Part shown: positions 7,158 to 15,745 of the stretch, one piece after another
How the letters are laid out: each line of letters begins with the position of its first letter
Position numbering within the stretch: position 1 is the first letter of the stretch
Assembly: GCA_902799075.1 (NCBI GenBank)
Contig: CADBYZ010000007.1
Location: forward strand, 1 to 37,004
DNA from: Oscillospiraceae bacterium
GTDB lineage: Bacteria > Bacillota > Clostridia > Oscillospirales > Oscillospiraceae
Length of the DNA stretch: 37,004 nt
Reading direction: 5' to 3'
Notes under the pieces: model-generated
Told to the model about the DNA's origin: nothing
The model's database searches: none
The model's input: only the letters and a program-made list of their open reading frames with translations
Translations under genes and position numbers: made by a program

Positions 7158-8336
7158 ATGAATAATTTCGATTTCTACAGCCCCACATACTTTGTCTTCG
7201 GCCGCGACCGTGAAAACGACGCGGGCAAGTACGTCAAAAAGTTCGGCGGCAGCCGCGTCATGATCGTCTACGGCGGCCAGTCCGCAAAGAAGTCCGGTTT
7301 GCTCGACCGGGTGAAAGCGTCGCTGGACGCCGAGGGTCTGAGCTCCGTGGAGCTCGGCGGCGTCAAGCCCAACCCGCGCAGCGGCCTTGTGTATGAGGGC
7401 ATCGAACTTGCGCGCAAAGAGAAGGTCGACTTCATGCTGGCCGTCGGCGGCGGCAGCGTCATGGACACCGCCAAGAGCATCGCCATGGGCGTGCCCTACG
7501 ACGGGGACTTCTGGGACTTCTTCGCGGGCAAGACCCCGGAGACGGCCCTGCCCGTCGGCGTTGTATTGACCATCGCGGCCTCCGGCAGTGAGGGCTCCCC
7601 AAACGCCATCATCACCAACGAGAAGACCCTGGACAAGACCGCGGCTGAGGCCGACTGCATCCGCCCGAAGTTCTCCATCATGGATCCGGTGCTGACCGAG
7701 AGCCTGCCCGCCTTCCAGACCGCCTGCGGCGTGACGGACATCATCTCCCACGCCTTCGAGCGCTACTTCACCCCCACGAAGGATGTGGAGACCACCGACC
7801 GCATGCTTGAGGGCATCGTGCTCGCCATGATGCACGAGGGCAGACGCGTTATGGAAAACCCGCACGACTACGAGGCGCGCGCCAACATCATGTGGGCCGG
7901 CATGGTGGTGCACAATGACATCATGGGCGTGGGCCGCAAGCAGGACTGGAACAGCCACCACCTGGAGCATGTACTCTCGGCGGTATACGACTGCGCCCAT
8001 GGCGCGGGTCTCTCCGTCATCATGCCCGCGTGGATGAGCTACTGCGTGGAGCATAGCGACGCAAAGCGTTTTGCCCAGATGGCCACGCGCATCTTCGGCT
8101 GCCAGATGGACTTTGACGATCCCAAGCGCACCGCGCGCGAGGGCGTCGAGGCCTTCAAAAACTTCCTGCGTGAGCTGCACATGCCCCTGACCTTTGCCGA
8201 GGTAGGCGCGGATCCCGCCTCGATCGACCGCCTGGTCGAGATGAACAATGTGGGCGACGGCGTCACCGGCGGCTATGTGGGCCTGACCAGTGAAGCCATC
8301 AGGGAAATCTATGAGATTGCGGCCGGAATCCGCTGA
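7158..8336 (+). CDS. Iron-containing alcohol dehydrogenase, butanol-dehydrogenase type
   Basis: A 392-residue group III alcohol dehydrogenase. The nucleotide-binding segment is VGGGSVMDTAKSIA, and metal ligands are seen as Asp and His in TDIISHAFERY and His residues in SHHLEHVLSAVYDCAHGAG. The resemblance is to BdhA/YqhD-type enzymes that reduce aldehydes, often with NADPH. AAAGGAG precedes its ATG. Position right after the aldolase suggests that it reduces the aldehyde released there, for example 2-(methylthio)acetaldehyde to 2-(methylthio)ethanol or acetaldehyde to ethanol. The next gene follows after 18 bases, so it belongs to the same transcript. Confidence 0.88.
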   Translation: MNNFDFYSPTYFVFGRDRENDAGKYVKKFGGSRVMIVYGGQSAKKSGLLDRVKASLDAEGLSSVELGGVKPNPRSGLVYEGIELARKEKVDFMLAVGGGSVMDTAKSIAMGVPYDGDFWDFFAGKTPETALPVGVVLTIAASGSEGSPNAIITNEKTLDKTAAEADCIRPKFSIMDPVLTESLPAFQTACGVTDIISHAFERYFTPTKDVETTDRMLEGIVLAMMHEGRRVMENPHDYEARANIMWAGMVVHNDIMGVGRKQDWNSHHLEHVLSAVYDCAHGAGLSVIMPAWMSYCVEHSDAKRFAQMATRIFGCQMDFDDPKRTAREGVEAFKNFLRELHMPLTFAEVGADPASIDRLVEMNNVGDGVTGGYVGLTSEAIREIYEIAAGIR

Positions 8337-8354
8337 CGAAGAAAGGATATGGAT

Positions 8355-9554
8355 ATGGAAAACACTGAGAAGAAGCTTGGCTTTTCCACCCGTCAGATCC
8401 ATGTAGGCAAATTCAAAAACAGTGCGGGCGCGCTCTGCGACCCGATCTATCAGACCTCCACCTTCGCATTCGACTCCGTTGAGCAGGGCGGCGCGCGCTT
8501 TGCCGGCACCGAGACGGGCTATGTCTACTCCCGCCCCGCAAACCCCACCACCAACGCAGTCGAGGCGAAGATCGCCTCCCTTGAAAACGGCGAGGCCGCC
8601 ATGGCCACTGCCTCCGGCATGGGCGCCATCACCGCGACGATCTACCGCAGTGTGGTCGCGGGCGACGAGATCGTGGCCGACGAAACTCTCTACGGCTGCA
8701 CCTTCGCGTTTCTGTCCAAGGAGATCGTACAGCTCGGCGTCAAGGTGACCTTCGTCGACCTCAATGAGCCGGGCGCGCTCAAGAAGGCCCTGACCGAGAA
8801 GACCAAGGTCGTCTACTTTGAGACTCCCTGCAACCCCACGCTCAAGGTCATCGACATCAGGGCCGTCGCAGATGAGGCCCACGCCTACAATCCCAATATC
8901 CGCGTGGTCGTGGACAACACCTTCTGCTCCCCCTATCTCCAGCGTCCGCTGGACCTGGGCGCGGACGTGGTCGTACACAGCGCCACCAAGTACATCAACG
9001 GCCACGGCGACGTGATCGCGGGCTTCGTGGTCGGCAAGAAGGAATTTATCGACGATGTGCGCGCCATCGGCGTGGTGCACATGAACGGCGCTGTCATGAG
9101 CCCGTTCAATGCCTTTCTCATTGCCCGCGGCCTCAAGACCCTGAGCATCCGCATGGAGCGCCACTGCTCAAATGCCAGAAAGCTCGCCGCCTGGCTGGAG
9201 GCCCACCCCGCCGTCAAGAAGGTGTACTACCCCGGTCTTGAGAGCTTTGAGGGCTACGAGGTCGCCAAGAAACAGATGAGCGATTTCGGCGGCATGATCT
9301 CCATTGAGCTCAATGCCGACAAGGCCACCACCGCCGCGACCATCAACAAACTCAAGCTCTGCACCATCGCCGTCTCCCTCGGTGACGCGGAGACTCTGGT
9401 CGAGCACGCGGCGTCCATGACCCACTCCACCTACTCGGCCGAGGAACTGGCAGAGGCCGGCATCTCCGAGGGTCTTGTGCGCATCAGCACGGGCCTCGAG
9501 GATATTGAGGACATCATCGCCGACTTTGAGCAGGCCTTCGCAGATCTGAAATAA
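8355..9554 (+). CDS. megL: Methionine gamma-lyase
   Basis: A 399-residue PLP enzyme of the Cys/Met metabolism family. The PLP lysine lies in HSATKYINGHGD, and the cofactor phosphate site in YSRPANPTTNAVE. The active-site segment ETLYGCTFAFL carries the Cys that marks methionine gamma-lyases and is absent from cystathionine synthases and lyases. The reaction is methionine to methanethiol, 2-oxobutyrate and ammonia. The ATG at 8355 is preferred to the one at 8349 because AAAGGA lies 7 bases before it. It is the last gene before a hairpin; the RidA and pyruvate:ferredoxin oxidoreductase genes behind it could handle its imine and oxoacid products. In a methylthio-sugar operon it may supply methanethiol or act on other thioethers. 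Confidence 0.85.
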   Translation: MENTEKKLGFSTRQIHVGKFKNSAGALCDPIYQTSTFAFDSVEQGGARFAGTETGYVYSRPANPTTNAVEAKIASLENGEAAMATASGMGAITATIYRSVVAGDEIVADETLYGCTFAFLSKEIVQLGVKVTFVDLNEPGALKKALTEKTKVVYFETPCNPTLKVIDIRAVADEAHAYNPNIRVVVDNTFCSPYLQRPLDLGADVVVHSATKYINGHGDVIAGFVVGKKEFIDDVRAIGVVHMNGAVMSPFNAFLIARGLKTLSIRMERHCSNARKLAAWLEAHPAVKKVYYPGLESFEGYEVAKKQMSDFGGMISIELNADKATTAATINKLKLCTIAVSLGDAETLVEHAASMTHSTYSAEELAEAGISEGLVRISTGLEDIEDIIADFEQAFADLK

Positions 9555-9572
9555 GCCTTTATTTATGCAAAA

Positions 9573-9601
9573 ACTCCGCGGAGGCTTGACCTCCGCGGAG
9601 T
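9573..9601. terminator. Strong hairpin, possible terminator or attenuator
   Basis: Twelve perfect base pairs (9573-9584 with 9590-9601) around a CTTGA loop, 19 bases after the gamma-lyase stop. The downstream side has no T tract on the plus strand (TAAGATTATATG), so termination may be partial, or the structure may protect the 3' end of the message. Confidence 0.5.
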
Positions 9602-9610
9602 AAGATTATA

Positions 9611-9645
9611 TGATAGAAATATCTATCAACGAAACGATGTTTCGT
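9611..9645. promoter_or_regulatory. Two adjacent inverted repeats before ridA
   Basis: TGATAG (9611-9616) mirrors CTATCA (9623-9628) across six bases, and ACGAAAC (9629-9635) mirrors GTTTCGT (9639-9645) across GAT. They are directly joined and lie 25 bases upstream of the ridA start. They look like operators or a leader structure for the ridA-nifJ pair. No clear -35/-10 pair was found. Confidence 0.4.
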
Positions 9646-9669
9646 AATTGAAAAATGGAGGACAGAATT

Positions 9670-10047
9670 ATGAAAGTCATTGCCACCAATCAGGCACCGG
9701 CCGCCATCGGCCCCTACTCCCAGGGTTATGTTGTCAATGGTCTGCTGTTTACCTCCGGGCAGGTTGCCCTGCTCCCCGAAAGCGGCGCTGTCGCCGGCGA
9801 GAGCATCGAGGCCCAGGCCGAACAGTGCTGCAAAAATATCGGCGCCCTGTTGGAAGCTGCCGGAACCGGTTTTGACAAGGTCATCAAGACCACCTGCTTC
9901 CTCGCCGACATGGGCGACTTTGCCGTATTTAACGCGATCTATGAGAAATACTTTGTCAGCAAGCCCGCCCGCTCCTGCGTGGCGGTGAAGACCCTGCCGA
10001 AGAATCTCCTGTGCGAGATCGAGGCCATTGCAGTTGTGGAGGAATAA
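9670..10047 (+). CDS. ridA: RidA family 2-iminobutanoate/2-iminopropanoate deaminase
   Basis: A 125-residue RidA/YjgF protein, standard length. The segments APAAIGPYSQGYVVNG, TSGQVAL and the C-terminal catalytic-Arg region RSCVAVKTLPKN followed by CEIEAIAV are characteristic. RidA hydrolyses reactive enamine/imine intermediates released by PLP enzymes. The ATG at 9670 is chosen over an in-frame ATG at 9655, since GGAGG lies at 9657-9661 and family members begin close to this residue. The preceding gene is a gamma-lyase that releases exactly such an intermediate on the way to 2-oxobutyrate, and the following gene oxidises 2-oxoacids. A shared role is inference but the order is telling. Confidence 0.93.
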   Translation: MKVIATNQAPAAIGPYSQGYVVNGLLFTSGQVALLPESGAVAGESIEAQAEQCCKNIGALLEAAGTGFDKVIKTTCFLADMGDFAVFNAIYEKYFVSKPARSCVAVKTLPKNLLCEIEAIAVVEE

Positions 10048-10051
10048 GGCC

Positions 10052-13000
10052 ATGCTGATGAGAAAGACCATGGACGGCAACGAAGCCGCCGCGTACGTAT
10101 CCTATGCCTTTACGGAGGTCGCCTCCATCTACCCCATCACCCCCTCCAGCCCCATGGCCGACCATGTGGACGACTGGGCTGCCCACGGCAAGAAGAACCT
10201 CTTCGGCCAGCCTGTACAGCTTGTGGAGATGCAGGCTGAGTCCGGCGCCTGCGGCGCGATGCACGGCGCACTGGAGACAGGCTCCCTTGCCACCACCTAC
10301 ACCGCCTCCCAGGGCCTGATGCTGATGATCCCGCCGATGTTCCGCATCGCGGGCTCGATGCTGCCGGGCGTGATGCATGTCGCCGCCCGCACCGTCGGCA
10401 CCCACTCCATCTCCATCTTCGGCGATCACTCCGACGCCATGGCCTGCCGCCAGACCGGCTTTGCGATGCTGGCCTCCTCGAGTGTGCAGGAGTGCATGGA
10501 CATCGGCGCGGTGGCCCACCTTGCCGCGATCAAGGGCTCCATCCCCTTCATGCACTTCTTTGACGGCTTCCGCACGAGCCATGAGATCCAGAAGATCGAG
10601 CTTTTAGACTATGACGATCTGGGGAAGATCCTCGACTGGGACGCGGTGCAGCGCTTCCGCGACCACGCCCTCAACTCCGAGCACCCCACCATCCGCTCCA
10701 CGCTGCAGAACCCCGACACCTTCTTCCAGTCCCGCGAGGCCTGCAACACCGCCTATGATCTTCTTCCCGACATCGTGCAGGAGAAGATGGACGCCATCAA
10801 AAAGCTCACGGGCCGGGACTACAAGCTCTTCAACTACTACGGCGCGCCCGACGCCGAGCGCGTCATTGTCGCCATGGGCTCCGTGTGCGAGACGCTGCAT
10901 GAGGTCGTCGACTACCTCACCGAGCGCGGCGAGAAGGTCGGCATGATCCAGGTGCACCTCTACCGCCCGTTCTCGGCAAAGCACCTGGCCGCCGCGCTGC
11001 CCGAGACTGTCAAGACCATCTCCGTTCTTGACCGCACCAAGGAGCCGGGCGCCGCGGGCGAGCCGCTCTTTGAGGATGTGTGCACCGCCCTGCGCGACAC
11101 GGCCTTTGCCGGTGTCACGATCCTCGGCGGGCGCTACGGTCTTTCCTCCAAGGACACCATCCCCGCCCACATGAAGGCCGTGTTCGACAACATGGCGGGC
11201 GATAAGAAGAACCACTTCACCGTCGGCATCAACGACGACGTGACCCATACCTCTCTGCCCGTCGGCGAAAACATCGTGACCTCCGGCAAGTCCATCATCT
11301 CCTGCAAGTTCTGGGGCCTCGGCTCCGACGGTACGGTGGGCGCCAACAAGAACTCCATCAAGATCATCGGCGACAACACCGACCAGTACGCCCAGGCGTA
11401 TTTCGAGTACGACTCCAAGAAATCCGGCGGCGTGACCAAGAGCCACCTGCGCTTCGGTCACGAGCCCATCCGCTCCACCTACTATGTCACGATGGCGGAC
11501 TTTGTGGCCTGCCACAAGCAGAGCTACATGAAGGACTTCGACATCGTCGCGGAGATCAAGAAGGGCGGCACGTTCCTCCTCAACACCGACTGGGACATGG
11601 CGGGCCTCGAGGAGCATCTGCCGAACCGGGCCAAACGCATCATCGCCCAGAACGGCCTCAACTTCTACACCATCGACGCCACCGATATTGCCCAGCAGAT
11701 TGGCCTCGGCAACCGCACGAACACCGTTTTGCAGTCGGCCTTCTTCAAGCTTTCGGGCGTGCTGCCCATCGAAGACGCCGTGCAGTATATGAAGGACGCC
11801 ATTGTCAAGACCTACTCCAAGAAGGGCGAGAAGATCGTCAACATGAACTGCGCCGCCGTCGACGCTGGCCTCACTGCCTTAAAGAAGATCGACGTGCCCG
11901 CGCTCTGGGCCGAGCTCCAGGATGAGGAGGAGAGCGTCGACCAGAGTCTGCCGACCTACATCCGCGACATTCAGATCCCGGTCAACAAGCAGGCGGGCGA
12001 CAGGATCCCGGTATCGAAGTTCATGCCCTACGCCGACGGCGTAAGCCCGGTGGAGACCTCCAAGTATGAGCGCCGCGGCATCGCCACGAACGTTCCGAAA
12101 TGGATCCCGGAAAACTGCATCGGCTGCAACATGTGCTCGCTGGTGTGTCCCCACGCCTGCATCCGTCCCTTCCTTGTCACCGAGGCTGAAAAGGCCGCCG
12201 GTCCCGAGGGCATGGTCACGAAGAAGGCGGTCGGCAAGGGATTCGAGAATTACACCTACCGCATCCAGGTCGACCCCATCGACTGCCAGGGCTGCTCCTC
12301 CTGCGCCAATGTCTGCCCGGCGAAGGAAAAGGCCCTCGTCATGCAGCCGCTCGAGAGCCAGATGCACGAGCAGCCGAACTGGGATTACCTTGTGAATCTC
12401 CCGGTCAAGGCAAACCCGACGGACAAGTTCAGCACCCGCGGCAGCCAGTACGAGCGCCCGCTCTACGAATTCAACGGCTCCTGCGCCGGCTGCGGCGAGG
12501 CCCCCTACATGAAGCTCATGACCCAGCTCTTCGGCGAGCGTATGTATGTGGCGGACGCCACCGGCTGCACCTACGTGGTTGGTTCCTCCACGCCCACCTT
12601 CCCCTACGCGAAGACCGCGAAGGGCTACGGCCCCGCGCCCTCCAACTCCCTGTTTGAGAATAACGCCGAATACGGCCTCGGCATGTGCCTGTCGGTCGAC
12701 CAAATGCGCCGCCAGGCGAAGACCCACGCGGAAGCCGCACTCACGAAGACCGGCGACGAGAATCTGAAGGCTTCCCTCTCCGCATGGCTTGAGAAAGGCG
12801 ACGAGCCCGCTTATACCCGCGAGGTGTCCGACGCGCTCAAGGAAGCGCTGGCGGCTACCACCTGCGAGAATGAGGACGTCGTGTGGCTCAAGAATCGCAC
12901 CGACGCGCTGGTCAAGAAGAGCATGTGGATGTACGGCGGCGACGGCTGGGCCTACGACATCGGCTACGGCGGTCTCGACCACGTGCTGGCCTCCGGCATC

Positions 13001-13564
13001 GACGTGAACATTCTGGTCGTGGACACCGAGGTCTACTCCAACACCGGCGGCCAGGCGTCAAAGGCCACCTCCATCGGGGCTGTGGCGCAGTTTGCAAACG
13101 CCGGCAAGGCAACCGCGAAGAAGGATCTGGGCCGCATGGCAATGGTCTATGACAACGTGTATGTCGCCAAGGTCGCCATGGGCGCCAATCCCGCCCAGCT
13201 CATCACGGCCCTCAAGGAAGCCGAAGCCCACAAGGGCCCGTCCCTCATCATCGCCTACGCCCCCTGCATCAACCACGGCCTCGTCAACGGCATGGGCAAG
13301 GCCATGGCGGAGGAGAAGCTTGCGGTGGAGTGCGGGTACTGGCCGCTCTTCCGCTACATCCCCGAGAATCTGGACAAGGGGCTCAACCCCTTCATCCTCG
13401 ACAGCAAGGAGCCAAACGGCAAGCTCCGCGAGTTTATGATGGGCGAGGTCCGCTTCGCCTCCCTGACCCGCACCTTCCCCGAGCGCGCCGAGGTTCTCTT
13501 CAAGGAGGCCGAGGAGTTCACCGCCCGGCGCTATACCCAGTACAAGGCCATGGCCGGAAAGTAA
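10052..13564 (+). CDS. nifJ: Pyruvate:ferredoxin (flavodoxin) oxidoreductase
   Basis: A 1170-residue single-chain enzyme, the full length of the family. It converts pyruvate, and sometimes 2-oxobutyrate, with CoA to acyl-CoA, CO2 and reduced ferredoxin. The N-terminal domain starts with IYPITPSSPMADHVD. Two four-cysteine ferredoxin clusters lie at about residues 687-704 (CIGCNMCSLVCPHAC) and 744-757 (CQGCSSCANVCPA). A further cluster site is CAGCGEAPY near 810. The thiamine diphosphate site runs from GDGWAYDIGYGG near 962 to NTGGQ near 996. GGAGG at 10038-10042, inside the end of ridA, serves the ATG at 10052. The tight link to ridA and the gamma-lyase suggests it also works on 2-oxobutyrate, giving propionyl-CoA. 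It is an oxygen-sensitive enzyme, so the host is an anaerobe. Confidence 0.96.
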   Translation: MLMRKTMDGNEAAAYVSYAFTEVASIYPITPSSPMADHVDDWAAHGKKNLFGQPVQLVEMQAESGACGAMHGALETGSLATTYTASQGLMLMIPPMFRIAGSMLPGVMHVAARTVGTHSISIFGDHSDAMACRQTGFAMLASSSVQECMDIGAVAHLAAIKGSIPFMHFFDGFRTSHEIQKIELLDYDDLGKILDWDAVQRFRDHALNSEHPTIRSTLQNPDTFFQSREACNTAYDLLPDIVQEKMDAIKKLTGRDYKLFNYYGAPDAERVIVAMGSVCETLHEVVDYLTERGEKVGMIQVHLYRPFSAKHLAAALPETVKTISVLDRTKEPGAAGEPLFEDVCTALRDTAFAGVTILGGRYGLSSKDTIPAHMKAVFDNMAGDKKNHFTVGINDDVTHTSLPVGENIVTSGKSIISCKFWGLGSDGTVGANKNSIKIIGDNTDQYAQAYFEYDSKKSGGVTKSHLRFGHEPIRSTYYVTMADFVACHKQSYMKDFDIVAEIKKGGTFLLNTDWDMAGLEEHLPNRAKRIIAQNGLNFYTIDATDIAQQIGLGNRTNTVLQSAFFKLSGVLPIEDAVQYMKDAIVKTYSKKGEKIVNMNCAAVDAGLTALKKIDVPALWAELQDEEESVDQSLPTYIRDIQIPVNKQAGDRIPVSKFMPYADGVSPVETSKYERRGIATNVPKWIPENCIGCNMCSLVCPHACIRPFLVTEAEKAAGPEGMVTKKAVGKGFENYTYRIQVDPIDCQGCSSCANVCPAKEKALVMQPLESQMHEQPNWDYLVNLPVKANPTDKFSTRGSQYERPLYEFNGSCAGCGEAPYMKLMTQLFGERMYVADATGCTYVVGSSTPTFPYAKTAKGYGPAPSNSLFENNAEYGLGMCLSVDQMRRQAKTHAEAALTKTGDENLKASLSAWLEKGDEPAYTREVSDALKEALAATTCENEDVVWLKNRTDALVKKSMWMYGGDGWAYDIGYGGLDHVLASGIDVNILVVDTEVYSNTGGQASKATSIGAVAQFANAGKATAKKDLGRMAMVYDNVYVAKVAMGANPAQLITALKEAEAHKGPSLIIAYAPCINHGLVNGMGKAMAEEKLAVECGYWPLFRYIPENLDKGLNPFILDSKEPNGKLREFMMGEVRFASLTRTFPERAEVLFKEAEEFTARRYTQYKAMAGK

Positions 13565-13580
13565 AAGCTTATATCATTGC

Positions 13581-13620
13581 AACAGGCGCTGCCTCTATCC
13601 GAGGCAGCGCCTGTTCTTTT
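13581..13620 (+). terminator. Rho-independent terminator of nifJ
   Basis: A perfect 15-base-pair stem (13581-13595 with 13601-13615), loop TATCC, followed by CTTTTATTT. It separates nifJ from the convergent ABC-transporter gene, whose stop codon overlaps its edge. It may stop both transcripts, though the minus-strand side lacks a T tract. Confidence 0.9.
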
Positions 13621-14725
13621 ATTTGAATTCATCCGCGCTTACCAGCATATTGTGGGCTTTCGCGCAGTCCAGCAGGCGGCGGTTTTCAAGGTTTACGCTG
13701 CCGAAGCCGGTCGTGCAGACAACGTGTTCACAGGTTTTGAGAACTTTCAGCGCTTCATTCACCTTTTCCGCGCTCACAGTTTCATTTGCCCGGTCAGTGA
13801 TGACGACGGCGGCAAGGGCTCTCGCTGTCGGCAGATCCAGATCGTTTTCCGGCAGGACGCCCGCGGCAAACGGGATACCCAGGCGGCGCAGCTTCCGGTA
13901 AAGCGGGATTCCGCTGCCGCCCCCGCCGATTACGAACACACGCAGCTTACCTTCCACGCGCGGCGCCTCCGCCGTCCCGGCGAGAGCGTCGTAGCTGCCG
14001 TTTTCGATGTCGTAGAGCTGTTCGATATAGCTGCCGGAAAAGACCTCCTCGGGGCTGCCCACGCGGTCAACGCGCCCGTCGCGGATGCAGAGAAGTGTGT
14101 CGGCAAAGCGCTGGGCAAGCTCCAGCTCGTGCATGCTCATGATGACCGCAAGTCCGCCGCCCCCGACCAGCTCCCGGATGAGCTGCAGGAAGTCCAGCTT
14201 GTGGTGAATGTCCAGAAAGGACGTGGGCTCGTCCAGGATAAGAAGGCGCGGCTGCTGGCATAAGGCGCGGGCCAATAGTACCCGCTGGCGCTGCCCGTCG
14301 CTGAGAAGGGAAAAATCTGCGTCAGCCAGCTGCGAAACGCCAACCTTTACCATGGTCTCACGCACGATGCGCCTGTCTTCCTCCGTGGGGATTCCGAGCC
14401 TGCCGGTGTAGGGGTAACGGCCGACAGCCACCACCTCGGCGGCGGTCATGAGCTCCGGCTCCGGCCGCGTGGTCAGGACGGCGGAAGAAACGCGGGCAAG
14501 CTCACGCTCATGATACGCCCGAAGCTCTCTGCCGTCAAGGTACACAGCGCCGCCCGTCGGAGAAAGCGCGCCCATCAGGGTCTTGAGAAGTGTGGACTTG
14601 CCCGCGCCGTTCGGGCCGATAAGGCACAGCACCTGTCCCGGTTTTGCGGCAAGGGCGATATCGCGGACTACGGTTTTCTCCCCGTAGCCCACGGAGAGTT
14701 TATCCGTATATAAAAGCTCACTCAT
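13619..14725 (-). CDS. ABC transporter ATP-binding protein with extra C-terminal domain
   Basis: A 368-residue protein. Residues 1-245 form a FecE/BtuD-type ATPase: Walker A GPNGAGKST (37-45), signature LSDGQRQR (141-148), Walker B LLILDEPTS (161-169), and the switch His in MSMHEL. Residues 259-368 are an added domain with a glycine-rich start VFVIGGGGSG followed by alternating strands and helices, like a small nucleotide-binding fold. Its function is unknown to me. ATG at 14725 overlaps the permease stop (ATGA), and GGGAGG precedes it; a longer open frame reaching into the permease gene is rejected. It powers import by the preceding permease and binding protein, probably of a corrinoid, haem or metal chelate. 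Confidence 0.88.
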   Translation of the reverse strand: MSELLYTDKLSVGYGEKTVVRDIALAAKPGQVLCLIGPNGAGKSTLLKTLMGALSPTGGAVYLDGRELRAYHERELARVSSAVLTTRPEPELMTAAEVVAVGRYPYTGRLGIPTEEDRRIVRETMVKVGVSQLADADFSLLSDGQRQRVLLARALCQQPRLLILDEPTSFLDIHHKLDFLQLIRELVGGGGLAVIMSMHELELAQRFADTLLCIRDGRVDRVGSPEEVFSGSYIEQLYDIENGSYDALAGTAEAPRVEGKLRVFVIGGGGSGIPLYRKLRRLGIPFAAGVLPENDLDLPTARALAAVVITDRANETVSAEKVNEALKVLKTCEHVVCTTGFGSVNLENRRLLDCAKAHNMLVSADEFK

Positions 14726-15744
14726 AGCCGTGCCTCCCTGTCCCGGTGCAGCAGCATCCAGATCACCACCGGTGCTCCGAAAATCGCTGTCACGGATCCT
14801 ATGGCAAGCTCTGTCGGGGCAAAGAGGGTGCGGGCAAGCAGGTCGCAGCCGAGGCAGAAGCCCGCGCCGCCGAGAAAGCAGGCGGGAAGCATGACGGCGG
14901 GCTTTGCCGTTTTGAACAGCAGCTTCATCAGCTGCGGCACCGCGATGCCGACGAAAGAAATGGGGCCCGCAAAGGCGGTGACGCAGGCGGACAGGAGGCT
15001 CGACAGCCCGATGATCGCAACACGGAAGCGCCGGAGGTCTACCCCCATGCTCTTTGCATAGCCTTCGCCCAGCTGCCAGGCGGTCATGGGCTTTATGAGC
15101 AGCACGCAAAAGGCGAGCGACAGGAAAACGGCAAGCGACGCAGTGCCCAGCGCGTCCCAGCTCACGCCCGCAAAGCTCCCCATGGACCAGTAGTGGAGAT
15201 TGACGATGTTGGAGTCGTCGGCAAAGGTGACGGCAAAGTCCGTGACGGCCGAACAGATATAGCCGATCATGACGCCGCAGACGATGAGCCGCGCCATGCC
15301 GCGCGTCCTGCCCGCCGCCAGCAGCACAAAACCCATGACCAGCAGCGCTCCCAGAAAGGCCGCCCCGATCATGCCCCAGGAGTTCATCACAACGCCGCGC
15401 CCGAGGCAGGCGATCATGGCGAGAGCCACCGTGAGCTTTGCACCCGACGAGATGCCCAGCACAAAGGGCCCGGCGATGGGATTGGCGAAAAAGGTTTGCA
15501 GCAGGAAGCCCGACACCGCGAGCGCCCCGCCCAGAACAGCCGACGCGAGCAGGCGCGGCAGGCGGATATTCCAAAGAATGCGCCCGGCGCTGCTGTCCCG
15601 CTCCCCGGAAAAAAGAGCGCGCCAAAGCTCCCCCGCCCCGATGCTGGTGCTGCCGGTAACGAGGTTCAAAGCCCCGAGCAGCAGCACCGACACCGCGAGC
15701 AGCAGAAAACACAGCCGTATGCGCTTTTGTCGTTTGTCACTCAT
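14722..15744 (-). CDS. FecCD/BtuC-family ABC transporter permease
   Basis: A 340-residue integral membrane protein with about ten hydrophobic segments, the standard size of the family that imports siderophores, haem and vitamin B12. Family motifs include RLPRLLASAVLGGALAVSG and NPIAGPFVLGISSGA near the N-terminus, and the conserved GPISFVGIAVPQLMK near residue 255. It starts one base after the binding-protein stop codon and overlaps the ATPase gene by four bases, so the three are one transporter. Location in a cobalamin operon favours corrinoids or a related tetrapyrrole as cargo, but the fold alone does not tell iron siderophores from B12. Confidence 0.92.
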   Translation of the reverse strand: MSDKRQKRIRLCFLLLAVSVLLLGALNLVTGSTSIGAGELWRALFSGERDSSAGRILWNIRLPRLLASAVLGGALAVSGFLLQTFFANPIAGPFVLGISSGAKLTVALAMIACLGRGVVMNSWGMIGAAFLGALLVMGFVLLAAGRTRGMARLIVCGVMIGYICSAVTDFAVTFADDSNIVNLHYWSMGSFAGVSWDALGTASLAVFLSLAFCVLLIKPMTAWQLGEGYAKSMGVDLRRFRVAIIGLSSLLSACVTAFAGPISFVGIAVPQLMKLLFKTAKPAVMLPACFLGGAGFCLGCDLLARTLFAPTELAIGSVTAIFGAPVVIWMLLHRDREARL

Positions 15745-15745
15745 G

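Noticed and set aside
7095..9164. Long open frame on the minus strand across the alcohol dehydrogenase and gamma-lyase genes
   Set aside because: It mirrors two well-recognised genes, has no family features and is rich in His, Asp and Val as expected from the reverse of GC-rich codons. Similar mirrors at 4576-6153, 2793-3884 and 11879-12982 are rejected for the same reason.
14726..15712. Upstream extension of the ATPase frame through the permease gene
   Set aside because: The permease is unmistakable in the other frame, and the ATPase has a good ribosome site and a family-typical start at 14725.
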